Made by a program: the position numbers and the translations under genes | DNA from: an uncultured bacterium | GTDB lineage: Bacteria > Cyanobacteriota > Vampirovibrionia > Gastranaerophilales > Gastranaerophilaceae | Length of the DNA: 64,000 nt | Assembly: GCA_902794035.1 (NCBI GenBank) | Contig: CADBFN010000001.1 | Coordinates: forward strand, 85,599 to 149,598 | Direction: 5' to 3' | Shown here: positions 1 through 8,554 of the stretch, one piece after another | Numbering within the stretch: the first letter of the stretch is position 1 | How the letters are laid out: every line of letters starts with the position of its first letter | Notes under the pieces: model-generated | Told to the model about the DNA's origin: nothing | Databases searched by the model: none | Seen by the model: only the letters and a program-made list of their open reading frames with translations

Positions 1-108
1 AAGCAAGCCGTCAGAGATTTTCTTAAGACCTCACCATATGTTGCAAAATTCAGAGTCGGAGAAGATTCTGAAGGCGGTGACGGAGTAAGCGTAGTTGAAA
101 TCAAATAA
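1..108 (+). CDS. C-terminal end of an unknown protein (partial)
   Basis: An open frame runs from the window edge to a TAA at 106-108 and gives 35 residues ending VSVVEIK. The tail has an acidic, glycine-rich stretch (GEDSEGGDG) before a short beta-like end. The gene begins outside the window, so start, domain and family cannot be judged. It converges on the ABC ATPase gene with only three bases between the two stop codons. I do not recognise the family. Confidence 0.6.
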   Translation, partial: KQAVRDFLKTSPYVAKFRVGEDSEGGDGVSVVEIK

Positions 109-111
109 TAC

Positions 112-1110
112 TTAATATATTCTTTCACCTGTATTTATATCGAATTTGTAAAGATCGCCTGAATTTATTGATAAATCAAGTGTTGAACCAATCTTTACAT
201 CAGAGCCTAATACCGCGGAGCATTTTTTATCCCCGATATTAAAATATGCTATTTTTTCACTTCCTAACATTTCAGAAATATCAACATTTACATTTAACCT
301 GATATCCCCATCCGATTTAACCATCTTTTCAGGTCTTATTCCATATAAAATATTTTCATCTAAGCCCAAATCTTTACCGTTTATAAAATTCATCTGAGGA
401 GAGCCGATAAATCCGGCAACAAATGTATTTTTAGGGTTATTATATATTTCTTCAGGAGTATCGACCTGCTGAATATCCCCATTATTTAGAACAACGATTC
501 GATCCCCCATAGTCAAAGCTTCAGTCTGGTCATGAGTTACATAAATAAATGTTGTCTGAAGTTTTTGATGCAATTTTTTAATTTCCGCACGCATTTGCAC
601 CCGGAGTTTGGCATCTAAATTAGACAAAGGCTCATCCATTAAAAATACTTTAGGATTTCTGACAATTGCACGCCCCAATGCAACTCTTTGCCTTTGCCCT
701 CCGGAAAGTTGTTTAGGACGTCTGTCCAAATATTCTTCCAAATCCAAAATTTGAGCTGCCTGATGAACTTTTTGCTCTATTTCAGCTTTCGGAACTTTAC
801 GCATTTTAAGGCCAAAAGCAATATTTTCTTTTACTGTCATATGAGGATATAGCGCGTAACTTTGAAAAACAAATGCAATATCTCTGTCTTTTGGCGGTAC
901 ATCATTTACCTTTTTATCACCTATGTAAATTTCACCGTCAGTAATATTTTCCAAACCGGCAATCATACGCAGCAGAGTTGATTTACCACATCCTGAAGCT
1001 CCGACTAATACAATAAATTCTTTGTCTTTTATTTCAAGATTTACGTTATTTATAACAACTTTATTATTATCATATGATTTTCTTACATTTTTTAAAACTA
1101 AATTACTCAT
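112..1110 (-). CDS. Sugar ABC transporter ATP-binding protein (MalK/UgpC/MsmX type)
   Basis: This is the cytoplasmic ATPase of a CUT1-type sugar importer, 332 residues. Walker [10 protein letters not shown] lies at 37-45, the signature LSGGQRQR at 135-142, Walker B VFLMDE at 155-160 and the switch His at 193 (THDQTEA). A TOBE-like C-terminal part (about 240-332) includes the IRPE motif typical of MalK relatives. The start at 1110 (MSNLVLKN) is preferred; a longer frame to 1161 only adds residues translated from the upstream gene's end. It overlaps the stop of the kinase-like gene by 8 bp, so the two are probably co-transcribed. No permease or binding protein is adjacent; matching permeases lie at 47223 and 59836. 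A MsmX-like ATPase shared by several importers is possible. Confidence 0.93.
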   Translation of the reverse strand: MSNLVLKNVRKSYDNNKVVINNVNLEIKDKEFIVLVGASGCGKSTLLRMIAGLENITDGEIYIGDKKVNDVPPKDRDIAFVFQSYALYPHMTVKENIAFGLKMRKVPKAEIEQKVHQAAQILDLEEYLDRRPKQLSGGQRQRVALGRAIVRNPKVFLMDEPLSNLDAKLRVQMRAEIKKLHQKLQTTFIYVTHDQTEALTMGDRIVVLNNGDIQQVDTPEEIYNNPKNTFVAGFIGSPQMNFINGKDLGLDENILYGIRPEKMVKSDGDIRLNVNVDISEMLGSEKIAYFNIGDKKCSAVLGSDVKIGSTLDLSINSGDLYKFDINTGERIY

Positions 1111-2191
1111 CTTCGTCCTTTTGAACAGGAATAATAATACTAAACAAATTCCCGTTATCACAACTTATATTAAAAAATCCGTTTATACGTTTAACCAGAA
1201 TACTTGCAATACCCAGACGCAAACTCCTTAATAACTGTTTTTTACCCTTATCTACATTTGCATATGGATTACAAATATTTTTTATTTCGTTTTGCAAAAT
1301 TACAACATTTGAAGTTTTAATTTTAATTTGTGCATATTTGCGCCCCTCATCCAGACCATAAGTTATGAAAGATTCATCATTCGGCTGAGAAACAAATATT
1401 TCAATATTTTTACTTTCAAAACAGGTTTCAATAATATTTTTTAAGAGCATATCAACAGCTTTGAAATCACTGTAAACATTTCTGTTTTCAAAACCGTCAT
1501 AATAAAAATCTATATTAAACTTTTCTGAACCATATTTTTTATCGTATTCTTTTATAATATTTTTCATTTCCAACACTATATCAAAAGTTTTTAATTCAGG
1601 TTTATACGCAAGCGACTCAACATGACTAAAATTCAAAAATTTACTCATAAATTCTGACAATTCATTTGCATTTGACTGAATAATTTTAAGATATTTAGAT
1701 TGTTTTTGAGTAACTTCACCGCCTATACCATCAACCAAACCCTGACTGAAACCGGTTATAGTATTTAAAGGGGAAACTATTTCTTCTTCTAAATTAGCAA
1801 TAAAGGCATTTTTTTCATTGTTAAATTTTTCGATACCTTCCTGCTCAATATTATCTCTTATTACTTTTGTATTATCTCTTATACACACACAATAATTATT
1901 ATCAATTTTTGATGCCGTTAATTCAAAGTATTCTTTTGACTTTGACTCTATTAAAACAAATTTACCTGATTTAGCCGATTGTCTTACGGCACTGTACCCT
2001 TCACTAAAAAGATCATTTATTGTAATATTTTCTGTTATTCCGAGATTATTTTTTGCACTGTCATTAGCCTCAAGAATAATCCCGTCAGAATTGAGGTATA
2101 AAACCATATCAGGCAAATTATTTAAAATTTTGGACGCTGACAAAAAAGAATTTAATTTTTTTTTGAATTGCTCAAAATTCATAATTTGCAC
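1103..2191 (-). CDS. PAS domain, degenerate histidine-kinase-like protein
   Basis: A 362-residue soluble protein. Residues about 20-110 resemble a PAS sensor domain. Residues about 125-190 match the dimerisation/phosphoacceptor helix of histidine kinases, but the usual N-x-S-H-E-L-R-T-P-L reads [10 protein letters not shown] (133-142), so Glu136 stands where the phosphorylated His should be. The C-terminal ATPase-like part is also weak: no clear DxGxG box is visible, and only a remnant of the last glycine box (LRLGIASI) remains. GTG at 2191 is chosen because GAGG lies five bases upstream; ATG at 2182 would be badly spaced. It likely acts as a pseudokinase or PAS scaffold, transcribed with the ABC ATPase gene. 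Its partner is unknown. Confidence 0.75.
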   Translation of the reverse strand: MQIMNFEQFKKKLNSFLSASKILNNLPDMVLYLNSDGIILEANDSAKNNLGITENITINDLFSEGYSAVRQSAKSGKFVLIESKSKEYFELTASKIDNNYCVCIRDNTKVIRDNIEQEGIEKFNNEKNAFIANLEEEIVSPLNTITGFSQGLVDGIGGEVTQKQSKYLKIIQSNANELSEFMSKFLNFSHVESLAYKPELKTFDIVLEMKNIIKEYDKKYGSEKFNIDFYYDGFENRNVYSDFKAVDMLLKNIIETCFESKNIEIFVSQPNDESFITYGLDEGRKYAQIKIKTSNVVILQNEIKNICNPYANVDKGKKQLLRSLRLGIASILVKRINGFFNISCDNGNLFSIIIPVQKDEDE

Positions 2192-2348
2192 TAAAACCTC
2201 ACATAATATATAATGAATGATAACATGAAATTAATTTTATGTAAATTTTTGTAATGATTTCAGAAACGAAATAGCAAAAAAATATGTTTATGCGGTTTAT
2301 AAACAAAGATTGATACATGGATAGTTAAACAAAGAAGCAGGTGATACT

Positions 2349-2678
2349 ATGAGAGAAATTGAAAACAACCTAAACAACGTAAATTTTAAAAGCATTCAGG
2401 CGGCAAAACCTATTACGGAAGAAACTGCAAAAGCTGAAACTCCGTCAGCTCCTGTTGAGCAAAAAGAAATTAAGGACCTTAAAAACATGCCGGCAGCTGA
2501 ACTTGGCAAATCTCAGGTCGCATCTGATTCTATTGAAACAGATTTAAAATTTTTACAAAAACATCCTCAGCTTGTTGCAGAATTAAATGAAGCAATGGAT
2601 AAATACGCACAAAATCATAGCGAAGAAGAAACTTTACAGATGTTTGAAAAAATGCATCAGGAATTTGCAACTAAGTAA
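2349..2678 (+). CDS. Small hydrophilic protein of unknown function
   Basis: A 109-residue protein with no membrane segment or known domain. The N-terminus carries NNVNFKS (residues 9-15), which matches a short motif shared by several unrelated proteins in this window. Residues about 20-55 are Ala/Pro/Glu/Lys-rich and probably disordered. Residues 65-105 (LKFLQKHPQLVAELNEAMDK and following) look like two amphipathic helices. AGGTG upstream supports the ATG. It is divergent from the kinase-like gene. Confidence 0.7.
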   Translation: MREIENNLNNVNFKSIQAAKPITEETAKAETPSAPVEQKEIKDLKNMPAAELGKSQVASDSIETDLKFLQKHPQLVAELNEAMDKYAQNHSEEETLQMFEKMHQEFATK

Positions 2679-2817
2679 TTAAAAATTATAAAAATTAATT
2701 ATTAAATGATTTTATTAAGTTTTAATTTAATATTTCTTAATAAATGCTAATTTTTTGGCAATTTTTAAACAATTTTGTACTTAATTAATATATAAGGGAA
2801 AAATCCAGGGATAAACT

Positions 2818-3042
2818 ATGGGAATTAATGTATCAAAATTATTTGGTTCAAATGTAATATCTGCAACGCGAGGCAGAACCCCGTTGAGCAGGGTTGTATC
2901 GAATCCTGTACAAAACAGTGGTTTATATGCATCTTTGAACAATTTGAACAGAACATACGGTCAATCTCCTGCAGTTGCAGACTGGTGTAACGCGCACGAA
3001 CTTTTAGGAGCTACCAAATATAACGAAATTGTCGTAGCTTAG
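2818..3042 (+). CDS. Small protein of unknown function
   Basis: A 74-residue polar protein with Ser, Asn and Gly throughout and no recognisable domain or signal peptide. AGGG and CCAGGGATAA precede the ATG, giving a reasonable ribosome site. An AT-rich stretch of about 140 bases separates it from the preceding small gene, so it probably has its own promoter. Its stop abuts the stop of the opposite-strand frame at 3043. I do not recognise it. Confidence 0.6.
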   Translation: MGINVSKLFGSNVISATRGRTPLSRVVSNPVQNSGLYASLNNLNRTYGQSPAVADWCNAHELLGATKYNEIVVA

Positions 3043-3246
3043 TTAAGATAAAATATCTAATTTATTCGCAGTTGTTGAATTTTGAACATTCGGATGAAAA
3101 GGATTAAAACCGTTTTGACTCTTTTGATTTATAAAATCGAAAGAGTTTTTTGATGCAATATGAGAATTTTTAGTTTCAAATAATTGCACCGGACTAACGG
3201 CAAACATATACTGCCTTTGTACAGCATTTATCGAATTGTTCATCAT
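3043..3246 (-). CDS. Possible small protein of unknown function
   Basis: A 67-residue frame rich in Asn, Gln, Ser and Phe. A TTG-started version reaches 3252, but ATG at 3246 or 3243 is more likely; only a weak purine stretch (GAAGAAG) lies upstream. It converges exactly, stop to stop, with the 74-residue gene. The length is modest and composition gives little help, so it could be spurious. Confidence 0.4.
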   Translation of the reverse strand: MMNNSINAVQRQYMFAVSPVQLFETKNSHIASKNSFDFINQKSQNGFNPFHPNVQNSTTANKLDILS

Positions 3247-3421
3247 AATCAATCTTCTTCGGGTAGTATTTTTCTCATTAATATAAAGGTTATTTATTTT
3301 ACATTATTTCAATTTTAAAAATTTTCGTTACATTTGTTACAAAAGCAGCAGAAATATTTATACAACTAACAATCACCCTTCATGTTAAGAATTGTTAAAC
3401 AGTATATACATAATATAGCAA

Positions 3422-3581
3422 TTTTAGATACTAAAAATACTTTATATACATGTAAACACGAGGATGCTTAAACTAGAGGACTTAAAAACCGAACTTTAAG
3501 CACACACTTCACACTTCACTATTACGAGGAATGGGACAAAGTTTACATTCCAAAGGGTCTAATTATTAGACTCTTTTTTTT
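3422..3581 (+). ncRNA. Candidate small RNA with terminator
   Basis: No convincing ORF lies here, but ordered structure does. A 7-bp stem pairs GCTTAAA (3466-3472) with TTTAAGC (3495-3501). A 6-bp stem pairs GGAATG (3528-3533) with CATTCC (3546-3551). A terminator hairpin follows at 3555-3573 with eight T. A possible promoter is TTTAGA near 3423 with TATACA about 16 bases downstream, giving an RNA of roughly 125 nt. The promoter and the exact 5' end are inferred. No known RNA family is recognised. Confidence 0.45.
3555..3581 (+). terminator. Rho-independent terminator
   Basis: An 8-bp stem GGGTCTAA/TTAGACTC with one G-T pair and a three-base loop is followed by eight T. It ends the candidate small RNA. 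Confidence 0.8.
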
Positions 3582-3657
3582 GCCTGAAAACGCATAATTA
3601 TAAAATGACTCGGTAAAATTAAGATAAACCCGACCTTTTTGCTTACTTATTTACATT

Positions 3658-3676
3658 GTCGGCATACAATGCCGAC
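3658..3676. repeat. GTCGGCAT palindrome, copy 1
   Basis: GTCGGCAT (3658-3665) is inverted as ATGCCGAC (3669-3676) around a three-base loop and followed by CTA. Near-identical palindromes lie at 44426-44445 and, in degenerate form, about 50446-50466. All are intergenic, like a REP-type family. Confidence 0.7.
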
Positions 3677-3780
3677 CTATTTACTTTTCCGCCCCGGATG
3701 GGTAGGTCAGGAGGGGTGAAGTTATAAAAGATGCGTATAAACGAACCCTACAGAACTACAGAGCTGTAAAAAAGATACAT

Positions 3781-3940
3781 GTCATTACGAGGAGGGCAAA
3801 GGATTGCCCGACGAAGTAATCCAGCTTTTTATTACATTTATTTTAAAAAGTATATTTTATTCTGATTTTGAATTATAAAACAACTGGATTGCCACGCCCT
3901 GACGATAAATCAAAAGATTCTTCGCTGCGTTCAGAATGAC
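3781..3940. repeat. Inverted-repeat intergenic element (MITE-like)
   Basis: The element begins GTCATTACGAGG and ends CAGAATGAC, with GTCATT/AATGAC as short terminal inverted repeats. An internal TAATCCAG (3826-3833) pairs with CTGGATT in the right half. The hairpin GGGCAA-aggat-TTGCCC lies in the left arm. The right arm (TTCGCTGCGTTCAGAATGAC) resembles sequences at 44480-44520 and 26491-26517. No ORF is present. The rest of 3590-4140 shows nothing further that I can support. Confidence 0.55.
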
Positions 3941-4170
3941 TAAGTTCTAAATCGCAAAAATCATTGTTATGAGAGATCTTTAACCACAAGACTGAAATGC
4001 TTGTTATTATAGCCTTTTGGCATGTTTTATTATCCTCTCTTTTTTAATTACAACTTATTTAATTATTTATTTTTTCAGGCTTTTGTCAAGAGTTACAAAT
4101 TAAAATCTGTAAAATTATATATAGTTTTTTAAAATTATGATAAAATAATAGAAAAGAATAGGGGAAAGTT

Positions 4171-5355
4171 ATGGATGTTAAAGCAATTATAATGGTCATA
4201 GATTCAATGGGAATAGGAGCAATGGAAGATTGCGCAGATTTTGGAGATATACCTCAGTGTAATACACTAAAACATGTTTGTGAATTTAATGACGGTCTGC
4301 ATGTTCCAAACATGGAGGCTTTAGGACTGGGGAATTTGGGAGATTTTAAAGGAATTGCAAAAGTTGAAAATCAAAAAGGATATTGTGCAACTTTGATTGA
4401 AAAATCAAAAGGCAAAGATACTACAACAGGCCACTGGGAAATAGCAGGACTTGTTTCTGAAAAGCCGTTTTCAACTTTTCCTGACGGATTTCCACAAGAA
4501 CTTATTGATAAATTTATTGAACAAACAGGCTGCGGAGGAGTATTAGCAAACATTCCTGCAAGCGGCACAAAAATTATCGAAGAATTGAATGAGCAACATC
4601 ACTCGACAAAATTTCCTATTGTATATACATCAGCTGATAGTGTGTTCCAAATTGCTCTTGATACGGATTTAATACCACTGCAAACACTATATAAATGGTG
4701 CGAAATCGCACGAAAACTCCTTGATGAGGGAGATTATAATGTAGCAAGGGTAATTGCGAGACCTTATAAAATTATTGACGGCAAACCGACAAGAATATCT
4801 AAAGACAGACGCGATTATTCTATGGTTCCTAAACGCACTTTTTTAAATGAATTAAAAGAACGCGGAGACAAAGTTATCGCAATAGGGAAAATTGAAGATA
4901 TTTTCTCTAAATCAGGCATTACTCACGCAATTCACACAGGTTCTAATAAAGAAGGGCTTGAATTAACCCTTAAAGCAGTTAAAGGAGAATTACCGCTTGA
5001 AGATATAGCGTATGAAAAAAACAAAAAATATAATGATAAAACTCTGATATTCACAAATTTAGTCGATACAGACATGCTCTATGGCCACAGAAATGATGCA
5101 AAAGGCTACGGAAAAGCAATAGAAGAAATTGACACTTATGTAAAACCTATTATTGAAGCTATGGGTGAATATGATGCACTTATTATAACTGCAGATCACG
5201 GATGCGACCCTTGTGTTCCGGGTACAGACCATACAAGAGAAAAAGTACCGTTTTTATTCTACGGAAAACATGTCAGACCGGGAGAAAATATGGGGAATTT
5301 AGGTGAAATAACAGGTTTTGACTATATCGTTGAGAATATAAAAGCTACATTATAA
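4171..5355 (+). CDS. deoB: Phosphopentomutase
   Basis: DeoB interconverts ribose/deoxyribose 1-phosphate and 5-phosphate in nucleoside salvage. The 394-residue length is normal for the family. Metal and active-site motifs of the alkaline-phosphatase superfamily are visible: DSMGIG at 11-16, TTGHWE at 85-90 (phosphorylatable Thr), YGHRND around 304-309, and TADHGCDP/GTDHTRE near 340-358. GGGGAAAG lies just before the ATG. It stands alone after a long non-coding stretch and is followed by the ferredoxin gene, with a TATAAT-like box between them. No other nucleoside-catabolism gene is near. Confidence 0.95.
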   Translation: MDVKAIIMVIDSMGIGAMEDCADFGDIPQCNTLKHVCEFNDGLHVPNMEALGLGNLGDFKGIAKVENQKGYCATLIEKSKGKDTTTGHWEIAGLVSEKPFSTFPDGFPQELIDKFIEQTGCGGVLANIPASGTKIIEELNEQHHSTKFPIVYTSADSVFQIALDTDLIPLQTLYKWCEIARKLLDEGDYNVARVIARPYKIIDGKPTRISKDRRDYSMVPKRTFLNELKERGDKVIAIGKIEDIFSKSGITHAIHTGSNKEGLELTLKAVKGELPLEDIAYEKNKKYNDKTLIFTNLVDTDMLYGHRNDAKGYGKAIEEIDTYVKPIIEAMGEYDALIITADHGCDPCVPGTDHTREKVPFLFYGKHVRPGENMGNLGEITGFDYIVENIKATL

Positions 5356-5440
5356 AACAGTAGAAATTTAAAATATTTTGTTATATAATAGAGTCGTGAA
5401 TAAATTTCACATGGTTAAATAATAATAAGGAGAAATTAAA

Positions 5441-5617
5441 ATGGCAGTTACAATTAGTGATTCTTGTATTGCATGCGGTGCTTGCGAATCAATTTGCTCA
5501 GATGTATTTTCAATCGAAGATAAAGCAGTTGTAAACGAAGCAGCAGTAGCAGACAACATTGACAGCGTTAAAGAAGCAGCAGATGCTTGCCCTGTAGGCG
5601 CTATTGAAGTTGAATAA
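5441..5617 (+). CDS. Small single-cluster [4Fe-4S] ferredoxin
   Basis: A 58-residue electron carrier. Cysteines at 9, 12 and 15 (CIACGAC) with Cys50-Pro51 form the set expected for one [4Fe-4S] cluster; Cys19 is extra. The second cluster motif of clostridial 2[4Fe-4S] ferredoxins is absent, giving the acidic one-cluster type seen in anaerobes. AAGGAGAAATT precedes the ATG. A strong terminator follows. The redox partner cannot be told from context. Confidence 0.92.
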   Translation: MAVTISDSCIACGACESICSDVFSIEDKAVVNEAAVADNIDSVKEAADACPVGAIEVE

Positions 5618-5638
5618 TTATAATTTAATTAATAAAAA

Positions 5639-5667
5639 GCCCGATTGAACATTCAATCGGGCTTTTT
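5639..5667. terminator. Bidirectional rho-independent terminator
   Basis: A 10-bp perfect stem GCCCGATTGA/TCAATCGGGC with a four-base loop has T5 on the plus side and an A-run on the other. It can stop both the ferredoxin transcript and the ribosomal operon arriving from the minus strand. Confidence 0.85.
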
Positions 5668-5741
5668 ATTCAAATTTTAGACAAAAAAGCAGGCACAAAA
5701 AACTATGCGCCTGCTTTTGTCAATAATTTTTGGCCTGCAAA

Positions 5742-5948
5742 CTACCAGCTTGCTTTTGTTACACCAGGTAATAAACCCTGATGCGCCATTTTTCTTAAAC
5801 AAATTCTGCAAAGACCGAAATCTCTGTGATATCCGTGAGGTCTGCCACAGATACTGCATCTGTTATGAAGTCTTACTGCCGGATATTTCCCAGCGGCAAC
5901 AAGTCTTTCGCGTTTTGCTTCTTTGTCTATCATCGCTTTTTTAGCCAT
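5742..5948 (-). CDS. rpsN: 30S ribosomal protein uS14, zinc-binding type
   Basis: A 68-residue uS14 of the short zinc type: CSIC at 31-34 and CRIC at 47-50 provide four ligands, followed by the conserved [17 protein letters not shown] end. It binds 16S rRNA in the small-subunit head. It is the last gene of the run here: instead of rpsH-rplF-rplR, a terminator and the convergent ferredoxin gene follow. Confidence 0.97.
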   Translation of the reverse strand: MAKKAMIDKEAKRERLVAAGKYPAVRLHNRCSICGRPHGYHRDFGLCRICLRKMAHQGLLPGVTKASW

Positions 5949-6017
5949 GAATTTCTCCTTTATGTTTTATGTGTATATTATTTTCATTATTATAGCCGGC
6001 AACTGCGCCAACTTTTA

Positions 6018-6575
6018 TTATTTGTTTAAACCTTTGAATGGCATACCCAAAAGTCTTAACAATTCTCTTGCTTCGTCATCTGTGTTAGCAGTTGTGATAA
6101 CTGAAACGTTCATACCCTTTACTAAATCTACTTCTTCATAAGAGATTTCAGGGAACAAAGCTTGTTCTTTTAAACCTAATGTATAATTACCTCTGCCATC
6201 AAAACTCTTTGCACTTACACCGCGGAAGTCACGAATTCTAGGCAAAACTACGCAAATAAGTTTTTGTAAGAAATCATACATTCTGTCGCCTCTCAATGTA
6301 GCCATTGCACCAACAGGCATTCCTTCTCTTAATTTATAAGAAGCGATTGATTTTTTTGCCTTTGTTACAACTGCTTTTTGACCGGCAATTTTTGTTAATT
6401 GGTGCTCGATTGCTTCTGCAATTTTTGAGTTGTGAGAAGCTTCACCTACACCCATATTTAAAACTATTTTAACTAATTTTGGTACTTGATGGATATTTTT
6501 ATATCCGAATTTTTCTTTTAACGCAGGAACAGCATCTTCAATATATCTGTCCTTTAAATTTTTTGTTACTGTCAT
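6018..6575 (-). CDS. rplE: 50S ribosomal protein uL5
   Basis: A 185-residue uL5 that contacts 5S rRNA and the P-site tRNA region. The core blocks [31 protein letters not shown] and [15 protein letters not shown] are intact. The length is normal. AAAGGAAAAAG lies upstream of the ATG. It sits in the canonical order between rplX and rpsN. Confidence 0.97.
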   Translation of the reverse strand: MTVTKNLKDRYIEDAVPALKEKFGYKNIHQVPKLVKIVLNMGVGEASHNSKIAEAIEHQLTKIAGQKAVVTKAKKSIASYKLREGMPVGAMATLRGDRMYDFLQKLICVVLPRIRDFRGVSAKSFDGRGNYTLGLKEQALFPEISYEEVDLVKGMNVSVITTANTDDEARELLRLLGMPFKGLNK

Positions 6576-6623
6576 TTTTCTTTTTCCTTTACTATTGGTA
6601 TTAATGTCGTAAATCTTTACACA

Positions 6624-6962
6624 TTAAGCATCTAGTTGCTCACCGCATTTTTTACAAACGCGTACTTTTTTACCGTCAATAACTTTCATTGCCGGTCTTG
6701 TTGCTTTGTCGCAAGCCGGACAAACAATCATTACATTTGATGAATCAATTGGAGCTTCCAATTTGATTAATCCACCCTGAATACCTGCAGCCGGCTGAGG
6801 TTTTTGAGCTTTAGTAACCATGTTTGCACCTTCAACAGTTACTCTGCCTGTTGTACGGTCAACTTTTTTGATGTTACCGATTTTTCCTTTGTCTTTACCT
6901 GCAATTACAATGACTCTGTCACCATTTTTTACATGTAAATCTTTCTTATCTGTGTTTGTCAT
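6624..6962 (-). CDS. rplX: 50S ribosomal protein uL24
   Basis: A 112-residue uL24, an early 50S assembly protein. The KOW motif is at about 10-37 (KNGDRVIVIAGKDKGKIG). A C-terminal zinc-ribbon-like pair CPAC (81-84) and CKKC (103-106) is present, as in many bacterial uL24. The start at 6962 (MTNTDKKD) is preferred because GGAAAG sits just upstream; the longer frame to 6995 reads through that site. Confidence 0.96.
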   Translation of the reverse strand: MTNTDKKDLHVKNGDRVIVIAGKDKGKIGNIKKVDRTTGRVTVEGANMVTKAQKPQPAAGIQGGLIKLEAPIDSSNVMIVCPACDKATRPAMKVIDGKKVRVCKKCGEQLDA

Positions 6963-6981
6963 CTTTCTTTCCTTTTTATTA

Positions 6982-7020
6982 CTAACTATTCCCATTTATA
7001 TGGGATCCCGAAATAAGCTC
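6982..7020. repeat. Palindromes in the rplN-rplX gap
   Basis: Two small hairpins stand next to each other: CCCAT-ttat-ATGGG and ATCCCGA-aataagc-TCGGGAT. Neither has a T-run, so a terminator is unlikely. They may be a repeat insertion or an mRNA processing/stability site. Confidence 0.5.
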
Positions 7021-7061
7021 GGGATTATTTATCCCTGAATTCATATAAAGTGAACTATGGG

Positions 7062-7430
7062 TTAAATAACTTCAGGTGCTAAAGAAACAATCTTCATATA
7101 ACCTTTATCTCTCAATTCACGAGCGACAGGTCCGAATACACGAGTTCCTCTAGGGTTGCCGTCTTTTGCAATAATTACTGCAGCATTTTCATCAAATCTG
7201 ATTACAGAACCATCCTGACGTTTAATGTCTGCTTTTGTTCTTACGATTACTGCACGAACAACTTCACCTTTTTTTACGGTCATATTTGGAGTTGCATCTT
7301 TTACTGAAGCAACAATTTCATCGCCAACAGCCGCAAATTTTTTATTTGAACTGCCCATAACACGGATACACAATAATTCTTTTGCGCCTGTGTTATCTGC
7401 AACTACTAATCTGGTTTCTTGTTGTATCAT
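7062..7430 (-). CDS. rplN: 50S ribosomal protein uL14
   Basis: A 122-residue uL14, which forms part of bridge B8 with 16S rRNA. The blocks [18 protein letters not shown] and [15 protein letters not shown] are diagnostic. The start at 7430 is chosen over an upstream frame to 7487, since GGAAAG lies directly before it and family members start MIQxET. The gap to rpsQ holds a palindromic insertion. Confidence 0.97.
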   Translation of the reverse strand: MIQQETRLVVADNTGAKELLCIRVMGSSNKKFAAVGDEIVASVKDATPNMTVKKGEVVRAVIVRTKADIKRQDGSVIRFDENAAVIIAKDGNPRGTRVFGPVARELRDKGYMKIVSLAPEVI

Positions 7431-7452
7431 TTTTCTTTCCTTTTTCTTATTT

Positions 7453-7537
7453 GTTAGGTTTTGATCCATCACCCGCCCTGCGGGCACCCTCTTTCAAAGG
7501 CAGATGGAAAGTTTCCTTTTTGAAATCTAAACCTAAC
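7453..7537. repeat. Palindromic element in the rpsQ-rplN gap
   Basis: GTTAGGTTT (7453-7461) and AAACCTAAC (7529-7537) form perfect 9-bp ends. Inside are CCCGC-cct-GCGGG, a CACCCTC-TTTCAAAGG segment and GGAAA-g-TTTCC. The middle resembles the repeat around the nuclease gene at 48082-48646 (CACCCG followed by CCCTCTCCCAAAGG). It is inserted between two co-transcribed ribosomal genes and has no T-run. Confidence 0.55.
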
Positions 7538-7597
7538 CTACATATACGCCTCTCATTACTCTTTGGTAATGTTGCTTTAGTTTGGTTAAAAAATCAA

Positions 7598-7843
7598 TTA
7601 TTTTGCTTTTTCAACAACTTCTGCCACTGTCCATCTTTTATCTTTAGACATTGGTTTGGATTCAACGATTCTAACTATATCGCCTTCGTTGCATACATTT
7701 TCTGCATCATGAGCTTTATAGTGTTTATTTGATTCCATAATTTTTTTGTATCTTGGATGTGGTTCGTAATCTGCAACTTTTACAACAACTGTTTTGTCCA
7801 TTTTATTGCTTATAACCATTCCTTGTTTTTCTTTTTTAGGCAT
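7598..7843 (-). CDS. rpsQ: 30S ribosomal protein uS17
   Basis: An 81-residue uS17, a primary 16S rRNA-binding protein. The OB-fold blocks QGMVISNKMDKTVVVKV, HPRYKKIMESNKHYKAHD and CNEGDIVRIVESKPMSKDKRW are intact. It overlaps the rpmC stop by 8 bp, so the two are translationally coupled. Confidence 0.97.
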   Translation of the reverse strand: MPKKEKQGMVISNKMDKTVVVKVADYEPHPRYKKIMESNKHYKAHDAENVCNEGDIVRIVESKPMSKDKRWTVAEVVEKAK

Positions 7844-8033
7844 TTTCCTTACCTTTCTCTGTTATAATTGTTTTTGCTTGTGCGATAAGTCTTTTTGTTT
7901 TTGAAATTGTTGCTGTATTTTCCAATTTATTAGTTGCAAGAGCCACTCTTGATTCTAATAATTGTTTTTTCCAATCAACAATTGCATTTTGCAACTCATC
8001 GACTGTCTTTTCACGCATTTCACTTAATTTCAT
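7836..8033 (-). CDS. rpmC: 50S ribosomal protein uL29
   Basis: A 65-residue two-helix protein near the nascent-chain exit. MKLSEMREKTVDELQ at the start and the Lys-rich helices fit uL29. Its position between rplP and rpsQ is the canonical one. AAGGAAAAT lies upstream of the ATG. It overlaps rpsQ. Confidence 0.95.
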   Translation of the reverse strand: MKLSEMREKTVDELQNAIVDWKKQLLESRVALATNKLENTATISKTKRLIAQAKTIITEKGKENA

Positions 8034-8107
8034 TGTTATTTTCCTTTTCGTTACTACTTAACAAATTCGACCAAGAAATTTCTTTCGCTTTTGTAAGTAT
8101 ATTGTTG

Positions 8108-8521
8108 TTATGCTTCTGTCTTTTCGACAATTTTTGTTTTGATAGGTAATTTTTGTGCAGCTAATTCTAAAGCGTGAACAGCAACACTTCTATCAAAGTA
8201 TTCAAGTTCAAACATGATTCTGTTTGGTTTTACTACAGATACCCAATACTCAACATTACCTTTACCTGAGCCCATACGAGTTTCAGCAGGTTTTGCTGTT
8301 ATAGGTTTATCCGGGAATATTTTAATCCATACATTACCGCCACGTTTGATTTCACGGGTCATTGCACGACGGGCAGCTTCTATCTGACGGCTGGTTATCC
8401 AACCAGGTTCTACTGCCTGCAAACCGTAGTGACCGAATTCAAGTTTTGTACCTCTTGTTTCGGTACCTTTCATTCTGCCTTTCATCATCTTGCGGTATTT
8501 TGTTTTTTTAGGCTGTAACAT
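8108..8521 (-). CDS. rplP: 50S ribosomal protein uL16
   Basis: A 137-residue uL16, which organises the A-site and peptidyl-transferase region. [37 protein letters not shown] and [18 protein letters not shown] are all conserved. The length is normal and the order rpsC-rplP-rpmC is kept. Confidence 0.97.
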   Translation of the reverse strand: MLQPKKTKYRKMMKGRMKGTETRGTKLEFGHYGLQAVEPGWITSRQIEAARRAMTREIKRGGNVWIKIFPDKPITAKPAETRMGSGKGNVEYWVSVVKPNRIMFELEYFDRSVAVHALELAAQKLPIKTKIVEKTEA

Positions 8522-8554
8522 TTTATATTTGCTCCTATTATATTTTATACCTTA

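Noticed and set aside
7382-7732. 116-residue plus-strand frame across rplN-rpsQ
   Set aside because: It is antisense to two certain ribosomal genes and has no ribosome site.
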